Shown: positions 36,985 to 48,164 of the stretch, piece after piece
Numbering within the stretch: position 1 is the stretch's first letter
Layout of the letters: each line of letters opens with the position of its first letter
Source: Datisca glomerata
Taxonomy: Eukaryota; Streptophyta; Magnoliopsida; Cucurbitales; Datiscaceae
Direction: 5' to 3'
Assembly (NCBI GenBank): GCA_003255025.1
Contig: QANY01006259.1
Span: 1,295,664 to 1,359,663 of the forward strand
Length of the DNA: 64,000 nucleotides
Position numbers and translations under genes: made by a program
Notes under the pieces: generated by a model
Databases searched by the model: none
Seen by the model: the letters and a program-made list of their open reading frames with translations, nothing else
Told to the model about the DNA's origin: nothing

Positions 36985-38000
36985 AACCTGCCGTTGATTG
37001 GTTTCAATGGAGCCATTAGCTACTCGGAAGAAACTCTAACTCTCCCGGTAAATGCAGTTCCGTTTAACTATATGACCAAGTTCATGGTGTTGGGAACAAC
37101 GTCCTCATACAACGCGATCCTGGGGAGGACCCAACTTCACAGGATGAAGGTTGTACCCTCAACATTCTACCAAGTGTTGAAGTACTTGTCACCAGTGATC
37201 AAAGAGGAAGTCGAGAAGCTCTTGTCGGCGGATTTTATCAAGGAAGTAAACTACCCTAAATGTCTAGCTAATGTGGTAATAGTGCGGAAGATGAACGGGA
37301 AGCGGAGGATCTGCATGAAATTCACTAACCTAAACAAAGCATGCATCAAAGATGAATACCCGCTACCAAGGATAGACCAAATGGTAGATACCACTTCAGG
37401 GCACGAACTACTCAACTTCATGGATACTAACTGAGGCTACACTCAAGTGAAAATGTTCCAACGTGATTAGTAAAAAAATTCTTTCATTACTGAGTACGAC
37501 GTCTATTGTTATAAAGTCACGTCCTTTGGTCTAAAGAATGAAAGTGCAACTTATAAAAAGTTAGAGAACAAAGTCTTCCGCGAGCATATTGGGAAGAATA
37601 TGAAAGTCTATGTTGATGACATGTTGGCCAAAAGTAAGAAGCAGGAAGACCACATTCAGGATCTCTAAGAAGCCTTTTCTGTTCTAAAGAGAAATTTCAT
37701 GAAGCTCAGCCAAGAGAAGTGCACTTTTGGACTAGCAGCGGGAAATTTTCTTAGGCACCTACTTACACAATGGGGAATCGAAGTAAACCCAGATCCTATA
37801 AATGTAATCATAGAAATAAGTCCCCACAGAACATCAAAGAAATCCAATGGTTAATGGGAATATTAGCCACTCTAAATAGGTTCATCTCCAGGTCCACGGA
37901 CATGTGCGAGCCTTTCTTTGAGAGGTTGTGAAAAAATTCTGCGAGCGGCTGGAATGAAGAGTGTGAAGAGGCCTTTGCCAAGATTAAGGAGTACCTAAAA
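36985..38000 (+). pseudogene. Tat element reverse transcriptase
   Basis: From 36,994 the frame gives the protease-RT linker (a TTSSYNAILGR phrase), then RT motifs: KMNGKRRICMKFTNLNKACI, DEYPLPRIDQMVD, and after a TGA stop near 37,432 the fingers/palm continue. The catalytic YVDD is at 37,609-37,620 within VYVDDMLAKS. Thumb-like sequence extends to about 38,000 with frameshifts. It would copy the element's RNA into DNA in the cytoplasmic particle. Multiple stops make it inactive. Confidence 0.85.
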
Positions 38001-38004
38001 ACAC

Positions 38005-38353
38005 CCATCTTACTCTCCAAACCCACTCTTGGGGAGTAGCTTCTGTTATACGTACTCGTCTCAACGGGAGCAGTTAGTGCAGTACTCATGAAAGAAGAGA
38101 AAAAAAAACAAAAACCTGTATATTTCGTGAGCAAAAGTATTATAGCGACAAAAATGAAATATAAACGAATTGAGAAACTGGTACTGGCCATTGTAACTGC
38201 AGGACAGAAGTTAAGGCCCTACTTCCAGGCCCATAGCATCAAAGTCTTGACAGATTCGCCCATTAAAAGCCTTCTGCACACAACGGAGGAAGGCAGGAGA
38301 ATAGAAAAATGGTCAATTAAGCTGATCCAGTATGACATCAGTTACGAACCCTG
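38005..38353 (+). pseudogene. Tat element RNase H (first domain)
   Basis: The frame reads VYFVSKSIIATKMKYKRIEK, then LVLAIVTAGQKLRPYFQAH and VLTDSPIKSLL, the standard order of the gypsy RNase H domain, ending in a WSIKLIQYDISYEP phrase. The N-terminal acidic start is in a different frame. It would have degraded the RNA strand during cDNA synthesis. Confidence 0.8.
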
Positions 38354-38384
38354 AACTTCAATAAAGCGGCAAGTATTAACATAG

Positions 38385-38830
38385 TTTGTGGTTGACTTCA
38401 CTGAAGGGAAAGTCGAAAAGGAACCCCGTCAAATAGAGGAAGAAGAAACATGGAAACTCTTTGTTGATGGTTTATCAAATAATAGGGGAGCAGGAGTGGG
38501 AATAGTAATACAAACACCTTTTGGGGAAACATTGGAGTATTCCATCTCCTTCGGATTCAATGCTTTAAATAATGACGTAAAATATGAAGCATTGATTGCA
38601 GGAGTATCTTTGCTGCGTGAATATGAGGTAATTGATGTAAAAATATTTTGTGATTCCATGCTAATTGTGAAATAGGTCACGGGGAAATACATAGTCAAAG
38701 ATGAACTACTTACAACAAGCAAAAGATCTCCTCGGGGCACTAAAAAATTATGAGATCCAACAAATCCTCAGAATAGAAAATGGGCACGCAGATGCATTGG
38801 TGAATCTGGGATCTTCACTATGCTTCCTCT
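38385..38830 (+). pseudogene. Second, archaeal-type RNase H of the Tat element
   Basis: A separate RNase H fold follows the first: LFVDGLSNNRGAGVGIVI (first catalytic Asp), then NNDVKYEALIAGVSLL (catalytic Glu) and IFCDSMLIVK (second Asp). After a TAG at 38,673 the rest continues, ending with the ENGHADAL phrase (final Asp region). Plant Tat elements acquired this extra domain between the first RNase H and integrase. It explains why two RNase H signatures appear in tandem. Confidence 0.85.
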
Positions 38831-38924
38831 ATAAAAGGAATGTCCCCGTGGAAATTTTGAAGGAGCGAAGAATCTCACTCCCATGGAATAACGTGGTTAA
38901 TGTAGAAATTGAAGGGGAACCTAG

Positions 38925-40075
38925 TTGGCAGGAATGCTTCCTAAAGACAAACTACTTGCTAAGAAGGTGCAACAACAAGGTGCCTGGTACATGATGATTA
39001 ATGGGGTACTATATAAGAAACTATTTGCAGGACCATACCTGAAGTGTCTACGGGAAAAGGAGACCCAGTATTTGGAAATTCATGAGGGCATATCCGAAAA
39101 TCACATTAGGGGCAGATCACTAGCCCATAAAATCATCAATGAAAGATACTACTAGCCCTGAATGCATCAAGATGCCAAACAACATGCAAAAAGGTGCGAC
39201 AAGTGTAAGTGCTTTGCGCCTGTAGTAAAAATGGCCACTAGAGAACTCAAACGCGTAGCTAGTCCTTGGTCGTTCATGCAGTGGACCCTAAAAACTGTTG
39301 GGCCACTCCCCATGGCCCCTTTCCAGAAGAATTTTTTATTGGCAGCAAGAGATTATTTCACTAAGTGGATTGAGGCTGAAGCCTTTGCCAGAATTCGTGA
39401 GAGGATTCCTATGGAAAAACTTCAGGTACGATATCCCCTAAATTTTGGTATCTGACAACTGACTTCAGTTCATCAGGAACTTAGTAAGAACATTTGTGAA
39501 GATCTAAAGAAACGTCTTATTACCCAAAGGGGACGCGTGCTAGCAGAAATATCAAACTAGGTCATACTTGATAACTTAAAGAAACAGCTGGAGTTCGCCA
39601 AAGGGAAATGGGTGGAAGAGCTACCCTCAGTTTTGTGGACATACTGAACAACTCCTAGAGAGACAACAGGCGAAACCCTATTCACGCTAGCATACAGAGC
39701 AGAAGCATTCATTCCCGTAGAAATTGGAAGCCCCACCATATGATCCGAACTAAATAAACAACAGAACGAAGAGCTTCTAAGGAAGAACCTTCATTAACTT
39801 GAAGAAAGACAGGAAACGACCCTAATCAAAATGACCTATTACAATCAGAAAAGAAAATCTTATTTCTAGAGGTGTGTGAGGAAGCGAAATTCCAGATGGG
39901 AGATCTAGTCCTCTGAAAAATCTTTCATATGGAAGGGAAGCTCGGGCCAACATGGGAATGACCATACGTCATCAGCAAAATATGAGGAAGCTGCTATTAC
40001 CACCTAAAATGGGAGAAGGAATGAAGTTGCAGAAACCATGGAACACGGTTCATCTGATGAAATATTTTGTATAAG
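38925..40075 (+). pseudogene. Tat element integrase
   Basis: The order is a GVLYKKLFAGPYLKCL phrase, the zinc-binding piece with AKRCDKCKCFAP (CxxC), then the core beginning GPLPMAP...DYFTKWIEAEA (first Asp). The middle core is broken. The last part carries WVEELPSVLWTY, TTPRETTGETLFTLAYRAEA and, at 40,050-40,075, the closing PWNTVHLMKYFV and stop. Integrase joins the cDNA to host DNA. Stops and small indels make it inactive. Confidence 0.8.
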
Positions 40076-40204
40076 GAATGTAAAAATCTCATTATAGTGA
40101 AACACCTTTTCCGTGGTTTTTCCCGCATGGGTTTTTCACATAAAAACATTGGTGCCAATCTTCTTTCCTCAGCTGAATCATTACTACACAGAAATAAGAG
40201 CCTA

Positions 40205-40485
40205 AAGGTCCTTGGGAGGGGCAGTTCATAAATCCTACTCTAAAAGGAAATTAAAGGCATAAAAAGTCGTTTGGAGGGGTAGTTCATAAATCCTAATCTC
40301 AAAAGAATTTAAGAGCATAATTTTTTTTGGGAGGGACAGTTCATCAGCCCAACTCCCAAAATGAATTTAGAGAAAGTCCTTGGGAGGGGCCGCTCATAAG
40401 TCCTACTCTTAGAAGAAACTAGAAGTATGAAAAATCCTTGAGAGGGGTATCCCATAAATCCTACTCTCAGAAGGAAAAATAATTA
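40205..40485 (+). repeat. Tandem repeat of about 55-60 bp after pol
   Basis: Five degenerate copies of a unit start with ccttgggaggggcagttcat or a variant, at about 40,210, 40,270, 40,329, 40,379 and 40,435. Each contains cataaatcctactc. Tat/Ogre-type elements are known for variable tandem repeats in the untranslated zone between pol and the 3' LTR. Confidence 0.8.
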
Positions 40486-41107
40486 AAATAGGAAAAATCA
40501 TGGAAACAGATGACTGAAATGGGCCCGCTTCATCACAACATGAATAAAGAAATTGAAGCAAATGGAAGAACGGACCCATTACATTGTAATTGGGGAGGGA
40601 GTTCCAGCCTCGACAGATGGAAAGTAGAAATGGTCAAACTGGTAAGCATACTCTTGCCTGAGCATTCTTTGAAAAAATTTCTAAGTAATTAAGAAAAGGG
40701 AAACTAGTTACGTGAAAAAATTTTAAAGACAAAAAGGGCACGAAGAAAACGGGTAACCAGAAAAATCCTTTATACTTTCTAAGGTGTCTTTTGGCCTAAA
40801 CTATCGCTTCTTGAAATTTTCATTGTGTTAGAGAAAAGGAAGTCTTCGAGAAAAGGAAATTTTTGTTAAGTGTTCGAAACAAGGGAATTATCTTTCAAGA
40901 GTTTTTGTTAGGCAAATCTATTCCCATAGTTAGGAATGACAGGGAACGTTACTTCTATTGAGATAAAAGGAAAAAGATAGAACTTATTGTAAAAAGGCCA
41001 TTTCATTTAAAATGTCAAAAATTACAAAAGAACCTAGTCAAAGAAAAGGAAAAATACAAGAAAATGAAAAATGCAAGGAAAAGAGAAATTATGAGAAACA
41101 TGAAAAA

Positions 41108-42897
41108 CTAAGTCTCCACCTTCCCCTCGGGAGTGGTATCATCAAGTGCCTCAGAAGAGGTAGCGGGAATAACCTCGAAAGATCGGTCAACGTTTGAAGC
41201 GAGAAGCTCGATCTCAGGGTTAGCAGGCTCGTCAGGAAGTGAGACAAGTGACATGCGGGGAGGCTTGTAAGACTTGGTGCCGCGATAGCCTGCTGTGTAA
41301 GCCATATGTTGGCATTCATCGACCAAGGCCTGGACTTGACCTCGAGTCCAACCTCCCGTTCGCGTGACTTAGCCAAAACTTCCTCGGCGTCAGCCAACTT
41401 TACCTCGACAAGGGATATGGTCTTCCCGCTTATCTAGGCAATCTTCTTTGCCTTCCTCAGAGACTCCTCGAGCTTTTCCTACTTATCAGCGACAACATCC
41501 AGCTCAGCGTTTAAATGGGTAACAAACCGTTGAAGATCGACTTCCATCTTATTAAGGTCACCCCTTTCTACGACAACAACGCATTGAGCTTTGCTGGTCT
41601 CCATCACCTTTCTTTCACAACCAGTCATCTCTTCCTTAACGGAGCAAATGTCCTCCTGAATCCCATTATGATAGGTCACTGCCTGTTCAAAAAATCTTCG
41701 TAAACAAATTGATAAGGAAAATGAATATAAAAACTAAGGATACAAAAAAACAAAAGGAAATGGAAGTACCTGCATCAGAGTGTGACTTAAGTTGATCACC
41801 TTATCATAGATGGACATCTGGCGAAGGGCATGAGCGTCCACGTCAGACATGATCCCCTTCGCGACCACACGTGAAGAACACTGGTCCTTCAGGAAGCTGA
41901 GATTGGCGGGAACTAATGGTGCCGCAGGGTATCACTGCCACTTCCAGATGCCCGTCTCCTCAGATAGACGCTGGGAACCAGAGGAAGGAGGGAGTGTGAA
42001 TGTCAAATTACAAGGTGTCGGAGGAACTAGATGGTTCATCACGGTAGGAGGAATGAATGGCAATGGGAATGGCCCGGGGATGTCTTGAACTAATGATGAG
42101 GGAACCATAGGCTCTACCTCAGGAACCAGGGCAACAACAACTTCAATCTCCCTCCTTGGATCAAGTAAATCCCTCCAATCCCGGTCTGGGCAACTATAAG
42201 TGGCACGAAGTCGCGCGACTACATCTTTCAGAATAAAGAACCTCCTGTTCAAATTCTTTTCTGCACAAAGTAAAAGACAAACATGATAGTATTCAAAAAA
42301 CAACAATAAACGGCATAATAAAATAGAAGCGAAAAAAGAAAAAAAAAGGAAAGGGAGCTCCGTCCACTTACTAAACTCTCTCCAGATCCGGGCAACGATC
42401 CAGCGGCCATCATCATCCTAGTTATCACCTATGTGGAGTGTACCCTCTTCCCAACCTTTATCCCCACTGGGGAGGTAAGTAACTAACCCTCTCAACTTCT
42501 CACTCACACGGGGAGCTAAATAATAAGAAGTTCTACACTTTTTCACTATGCACACAACACGGATCTCATCTTCACCTATATCTAAATTGTGTCTCCTATT
42601 GAGGGGTTCCTAAGAGAACCCTATAAGTGATAGGGGTATATTAGGAAGGGGTAAGCTTGAAGGTACTAAAGAACTCTTGAAAGATATAAGAGAAGGGAAT
42701 TTTAACCCTAAGTCTATGTACATGGGGGCTAGAGAAATCTGGTATGGGGGGTTACATGGGAAAGACTCGAGGATTCCTTCCCTGAAGCCACAGACTACAT
42801 CTGGCGGGAAGGCGTTCTGATGAAGGGCTAGAAAGTGATTAAATTCATCCCTATTTCTGACTAGAGGAACCGTAACCTTAAATGGTTATTCTTCCAT
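41108..42897 (-). pseudogene. Tat antisense ORF, copy B (spliced, broken)
   Basis: Read on the minus strand, the ATG is at 42,897, 645 bp from the 3' LTR, and the fourth codon is TAA where copy A has His. Exon 1 (42,897-42,372) follows copy A through the whole domain, including a YYLAPRVSEKL phrase. The intron (42,371-42,261, 111 bp) begins gtaagt and ends tgcag at the position used in copy A, though the intron sequences differ. Exon 2 (from 42,260) reads KNLNRRFFILK, then a DRDWRDLLDPRREIEVVVAL phrase. Downstream is a coiled-coil-like stretch (about 41,680-41,400), then frameshifted C-terminal sequence ending DDTTPEGKVET at 41,108. This copy shows the full length, about 550 codons. Several stops and shifts inactivate it. 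Confidence 0.65.
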
Positions 42898-43012
42898 CGT
42901 CGCCTAAGGAAGAAAAATAGAAGCAGAGAAGCAAGAAGAAGAGAAATGGAGAAGACGAGGAACTTACAAAAAATGGAAGTATGCGTAAGAGAAAGATTGA
43001 AGAAGACAAAAA

Positions 43013-43022
43013 CTCATATAAG
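43013..43022 (-). promoter_or_regulatory. TATA-like box upstream of antisense ORF copy B
   Basis: On the minus strand this reads CTTATATGAG, about 115 bp before the ATG. Comparable words occur upstream of copy A (22,175) and copy C (61,011-61,020). The consistent position suggests the antisense ORF has its own promoter inside the element. Confidence 0.35.
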
Positions 43023-43533
43023 TCGCAGACGTGAAGGAAACGTTCAATGGCACCAATAGATTTGAAACAAAATGGTTCACAATTAATTATGAGAACACAT
43101 AAGGGCAGCAGGTGCGTGGAAAAAAGTTGCCAAATACCAACCGTCGATTACAACGGGCGAGTGGCGTGGCGATAATTGGAGAAAATGAAACTAATGGCTA
43201 GAAAATACACTCTACGCGAGAACAAGTAGATGAAATGACGCGCATGAGGAATGAAAGAAGAGTCATGTACGTGCGCGTGTAGCAACTAGATTTTACCATA
43301 GGAAGATAAGACGACAGAAAGCAAAGACATAATGAAATTTCTGAGGAGCGTGCCAGCAACTGCAGAAACGAGGCAATGATGGTATGTCATTTTATTATTT
43401 AAAAGTGATAAATTTTCTATAGGATGATAGAAGTAACAAACAAGTGAAAATGAACCAATGATAACCACTCCCCAAAACTAGATACGTGCTAGGAACATTC
43501 ATTATGCCTTGACGAGCATCACCGAAGAGCAAT

Positions 43534-43542
43534 GAGGGGAAA
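43534..43542 (+). promoter_or_regulatory. Polypurine tract of the Tat element
   Basis: GAGGGGAAA abuts the TG of the 3' LTR, exactly where second-strand synthesis is primed. Confidence 0.9.
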
Positions 43543-44255
43543 TGAACAGGTAAAAAATATTCATTACGACATGGAGAAGGAGGGCCAACCAAAGGGCTCG
43601 TGGAAAGAGGCAGAAAAGTGGAAATGGGAGAGAAGACTGATGTCATGAGACACCCGTAAATAAACAAAGAACGGTCAAATGCATACCGAGAACGGGAAAA
43701 GGAACCTGAGACTCGGAGAACTAACCTGAACGGTCAAGGCACTCGCTGAACTGTACAAGAATGGGAAGAGAAGGATGAGAAGAAGAACATGAATGGACGA
43801 AAGGGATCTGGAATGACAGTCAAGTGGCATGATTGATTAGGTAGCCGAATGACTCAGACGAGATAAGTTGGCAGGCCACCAAGTGGCTACGACTGACTGG
43901 CTCGAACTACAATAAATCACCAAATGACTGATTAATTGATGTGATCTCTAGGCATAATGAGTGACTCCGAAACCATAGGAGAAGGATAATAATTTTCTTC
44001 TTTTTTATTATTATTATAATCAACTCATGTAAATTAGGAAGCCTATATAAGGCATGTGTGTTAAATTAAACACGGGCATTCAATACAACTAAAACAAAAA
44101 CAACTTAGAGCATTTACTCTTTATACACACCCCCCCCCCCCCCCCCCCNCCCCCCCCCCCCACACACACACTCTCTCATTAATACACATGTAAACTAACC
44201 CTTATCAGTACTTTCCCCTTTCATCGCTGATTAGAACGCTAAAAAATCCTTTACA
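43543..44255 (+). repeat. 3' LTR of the Tat element
   Basis: This 713-bp LTR starts TGAACAGGTAAAAAATATTC and ends CCTTTACA. The TATA box is ctatataagg at 44,043-44,052. Where the 5' LTR has (CA)n, this copy has a C run (44,130-44,161) containing an N at 44,149, which may be a sequencing or assembly problem. Confidence 0.9.
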
Positions 44256-44524
44256 ATATGCTTGATTGAAAGTCCTAGTTGTATTGCTGGTACTTTTTAA
44301 TTCATTTATGATGTGTTTATTAATTGTTGAATTTCACTTTGTTTCCTAGATCTTATTTTATGGGTTTTTTCGTAAATGGCTTCGAGAGCGAGCTGTAGTT
44401 GTATTGCTGATGGTTCTTTTGGGTAAGGTTTATCAGTCGACACAATCCTTCTTTGTAAGGTTAATAAGCCGATCTCTCTAGGCCTCTGCGGCCGAGTGAT
44501 GGTTTGCTAGAGGTTTCCATTTGT

Positions 44525-44777
44525 TAAAAAAAGTCTTCATATATTTTTCCAAAAAAAAAACATAGCAGTAAGCAGATCTTTGAGGGGTATTCTAGGGAAG
44601 AAAATGGTCATATGCACTCTACATGACCATTTAACATGAATTTAACGTGAAAATTGACGGTAAGGGGTGTTTCTCATTAGTGAGGAAAGTTGAAGGGTTT
44701 TTGAGAAAGAGATTAAAATTGAGGGGGTATAGTAAAATTTTTGTCAAAGTTGAGAGAGTCTTATTGAAATTAACCCT
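44525..44777 (-). repeat. Right terminal inverted repeat of the MULE
   Basis: On the minus strand it begins agggttaatttcaataagac and matches 33,622-33,880 in order and spacing. It is followed by the target duplication at 44,778-44,787. The short interior between the Tat element and this repeat (44,261-44,524) has no recognised gene. Confidence 0.7.
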
Positions 44778-44787
44778 AAATAAAATG

Positions 44788-46357
44788 ATATTATTCTAAA
44801 AAATAAATATATTTATTATATTAAATAAATGATTAAAATAATCATGTATCGTTTATAAGTAAGCGAACATAACCCAACTGTTTTTTAACAAATGTCAAAA
44901 AATCTTTAGATTTTTTCATCTAAACAAAATGAAATTGATGAGACTAATAATACTAAAAATTGGTACATATACATGAGATATATAAATAAAATGTGATTAT
45001 TTATTATATATATGAGATATATCACATGACAAAATAAGAAAAATATGAATTACATAATTTATTATTAATTATATCTAATTTTCTTATCTATTGGTCCATT
45101 TTATCTCTACATTAGTACTTATGTAATTAATGAAAATATTATTTCTAAATATTTTCTCCAATAATTACTTGTATAATTTTTCATTAAATGCATATTTTTA
45201 AAGATGAAACAATCCCTTATATTCGAGGAATTAGTTGTGATTTTTAAGTTGATATATATTACTAACATAAATAAATAAAAATTTAGAGTAATTATGTTTT
45301 TAACGTAGAATTTTTTTTATTTTAAAATCTATACTTTTTTCATTCAATGCGTATTCTTTAAAGATGGAGCAATTGTTATTTTTTTTATGAAAATTAATAG
45401 TGATTTTTAGACATTTACTAATAAAATAAATAAATATAAATTCAGAGTAATATATTGCAGATTGTTTTGCAATATATTTGCAGACTTTTCTTTAGATAAG
45501 AATATGTATATATATAGACTGCAATAATTGTTTACATACAAACTTTTATAATTATTTAAGAATATATACTAATTATTTTAATAATAATTATTTACCCTGA
45601 TAATAATTATTTACATAAATTATATTAAAAACTTATAAGAATATGTAAATACATATTATTTGTGTTACGAAAATGATAAAAATATATTAAAAATATGTAA
45701 TCTCGCTGGTATATATTTATATAATCTTATAATTAAATAGATATAAAATGGGTAATCTTTTCGATATCTCAAAATTCAAATTACATTTTCTTTAGTTATT
45801 AATTCGGATAAATGACATTGAAATGAATTTAGTTGATCGGTTTTATGAAAAATATAGTTCATAATTTTGTTGACTATCTGTAAAACGGTCATTTTCTTAA
45901 CTATTATTATCAATGACTAATTAATAAAATAAAATTTTAAATGATATATTTGCCCGAAAGCCCAAAACAAAAAGCGGCTTTATACATGACTAGCAATCTT
46001 TTAGTATCTTAATATAAAAATAGACAAATAGTTTCCTAATCATCGAAAATAGTAATTGTGAATGAACCTACAATAAAAAAAGAAACTACCTATTATACCC
46101 TTTGTTAACATATAATAAATAAATAAAATAGAAAACTACCTATTATACTCTCTCTCTGGAAATCCTTTGGATTTCTGATTAATTAGGTAAAATTTAATCT
46201 CTCTCCTTATCTCCCCCTCTCTCCGATTTAATCTCTCTCTCTCTCCCCTTATCTCTCACTCATATGTGTGTGTGTATATATATAATCATAATAAGAGTTA
46301 GAGAGGGAGGGAGAGAGAGAGATAAATGGTAATGGTTAGATAATTAAGAAATTCCGT
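44788..46357. other. Very A+T-rich spacer, no gene
   Basis: Non-coding sequence with many short TATA-type words. Near 45,180-45,260 and 45,330-45,420 a paragraph including 'cat..gcatatttttaaagatg' recurs, a diverged local duplication. A CT-rich stretch lies at 46,150-46,260. Confidence 0.5.
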
Positions 46358-46369
46358 GGGGGGGGGGGN

Positions 46370-46647
46370 AATTGATAAATATTTTCTAAAAGTGCGGGTT
46401 AGGTTAGTAACTACAAAAATAAAAACATTATTGAATTTGAATCAAATTGCTAGAATTGATAAATATTTTCTAAAAGTGCGGGTTAGGTTAGTAACTACAA
46501 AAATAAAAACATTATTGAATTTGAATCAAATTGCTAGAATTGATAAATATTTTCTAAAAGTGCGGGTTAGGTTAGTAACTACAAAAATAAAAACATTATT
46601 GAATTTGAATCAAATTGCTAGAATTGATAAATATTTTCTAAAAGTGC
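46370..46647. repeat. 84-bp tandem repeat, three identical copies plus a partial one
   Basis: Units start at 46,370, 46,454, 46,538 and 46,622 (aattgataaatattttctaa). The first three full units look identical by eye. The period is a multiple of three with no stop on the plus strand, so an open frame crosses them by chance. A G run and an N (46,369) touch the left edge. Confidence 0.9.
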
Positions 46648-46649
46648 TA

Positions 46650-48160
46650 TATTTGATGTTTTTGAAAACTTGTGACAAAATGTTATTTAAAATGGAAAAC
46701 TCATCTAGATATCATTGATTCTAAACAAAAAGTACCAAATAGGGTCTTCTGTGCATTTGAAGTAGCATCAAATTGTATCAATTTTGTTTCCATTTAGCCA
46801 TTGTTCATGGGACCATTTTAAGTTCTCCACGTGCGCAGCAAAATTATAAATTTTTATCCACAAAGTTTCTATAATATAAACTGTATATATAAAATATATT
46901 GTGAAAGTCACACAAGTACATAAAACATATACTGTATATTATATAAACTATTAAAATTTGAAGCAAGTGGTGAGTGTGGGCGGAAATGTTTCTTTACGCG
47001 TGAATGTCTATTTTTTTTAAAATCGTGTCAATTGACTATTTTTGAAGTTTTTTTATATTTGTCACCATTTTTTATGATTTTTTAAAAGTGGTCTATTTAT
47101 GAACATTACTATATTCCTAATGCAGCAAAAGGCCCATGGACATACTCTAGTTAGTAAGTTTGGGTCAGCCCATTGGACCAAAAGACCTTCTCATAACATA
47201 TGTCTATATTGATGGATAGCACTAAGAGGTGTGACTCTATCGTTTTGCACTCAGTTAAATGCGTAGTGGCCTTGTTTGTATGACTCTATGACGTTCCAAT
47301 ATCGTAATTTGATTAGTTATGTTTGTGATGGTGATCAAATTGTATGATGAAGGCTTTAGCGAGTAGGAGTCCTTAGGAGAGAAGTACAAGGCTAGTGAAT
47401 ATGCGCTGGAGAACTGAATTTGGCTCGCCAGAAGAACGAGGTCCATCTCTACCCCCCACCTCCACCCCCCGATCAGCCACTAGAGGGTTCCTCCAAACAT
47501 GATGAGAATTTAGGGAAAAACTAGAATGCTACCTTCAATTGGCATGGTGAAGGTTCTTTATCAGCATCTTAGGGAGTTTCCAGTCCGAGGTATGAAGTAC
47601 TTTTGGAAATTGTATGGTTATAGGAAATGGTTATGCTCCTCCAACCATGATGTACTATTTGGAAATTGTTCCATGGAGAATAGTGGCAAATGGACATAGG
47701 AAACTATTTTGAACGTAGAATGACTTAGTCCATGACTTCTGTGATATAATGTAGTTGAATATGGTCTTTCTAATTCTTATTCCATGGGTTATATGAAGTT
47801 GCATTCTTAGTCCATGAGCTAAATATGGTTTTTGACAAGCCGTTAAAGCATTTTCTCCATTTGGCAAATTTCTTTTCTAGTTGCATGTTGGTTGGTGTAT
47901 TTTGGGTTTCGTATTCTACTACCCTGTATTTCACGATGCTCAAAACCTGAGCTAAGGTTCTCCCTTTCATAAAAAGAAAGAAAAGCTAAGTTATAAACGT
48001 TATATTTTCCTGATTCATTTATCTATTTTTTCATATAAATGGTGGTGTATAGTTATTTGGTTTATGAATGAGGTTCAGAGAATAAGATTAAGGTTTCAAG
48101 ATTCATTTCTCTATTTTTTATATGAAGGGGGGAGGGGTTATGCTTATATATGTTTGGTCA
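46650..48160. other. Spacer, no gene seen
   Basis: A+T-rich and then mixed-composition sequence. The part from about 47,100 may already belong to the CACTA-related copy below, but I see no terminal repeat or coding motif. Confidence 0.4.
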
Positions 48161-48164
48161 TTTT

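Larger units (their letters stand above)
34420..44255 (+). mobile_element. Full-length Ty3/gypsy retrotransposon, Tat lineage
   Basis: The element begins TG and ends CA, with LTRs at 34,420-35,198 and 43,543-44,255. It is flanked by a perfect 5-bp target duplication, ATATG (34,415-34,419 and 44,256-44,260). Order of parts: gag, reverse transcriptase, RNase H, a second archaeal-type RNase H, integrase, tandem repeats, a long antisense ORF, polypurine tract, 3' LTR. Two RNase H domains and an antisense ORF before the 3' LTR are hallmarks of the Tat clade. The pol region has stops and frameshifts, and the LTRs differ at roughly one base in eight by eye plus a gap of about 70 bp, so it is old and dead. 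It sits inside the Mutator-like element. Confidence 0.9.
33622..44777. mobile_element. Mutator-like element (Pack-MULE) interrupted by a Tat retrotransposon
   Basis: The left end (33,622 to about 33,880) and the right end (about 44,525-44,777) are inverted copies of about 250 bp. Shared landmarks are aagac...tcaactttga at the tips, a central aaatggtcatgt and an inner gctatgtttt. Both are followed outward by the same 10 bases, aaataaaatg (33,612-33,621 and 44,778-44,787), a target duplication of the length MULEs make. Without the inserted retrotransposon the element is only about 1.3 kb. It has no transposase but carries a piece of a cellular gene (34,035-34,375), so it fits the Pack-MULE definition. 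About 20-30% of TIR positions appear to differ by eye, implying great age. Confidence 0.7.

Noticed and set aside
41089..41703. Several overlapping short frames on both strands at the end of antisense ORF copy B
   Set aside because: They are pieces of one frameshifted antisense ORF, not separate genes.
46356..46718. 120-codon repetitive protein over the 84-bp repeats
   Set aside because: It has no ATG before the ambiguous base, and it is open only because the repeat length is a multiple of three without a stop.
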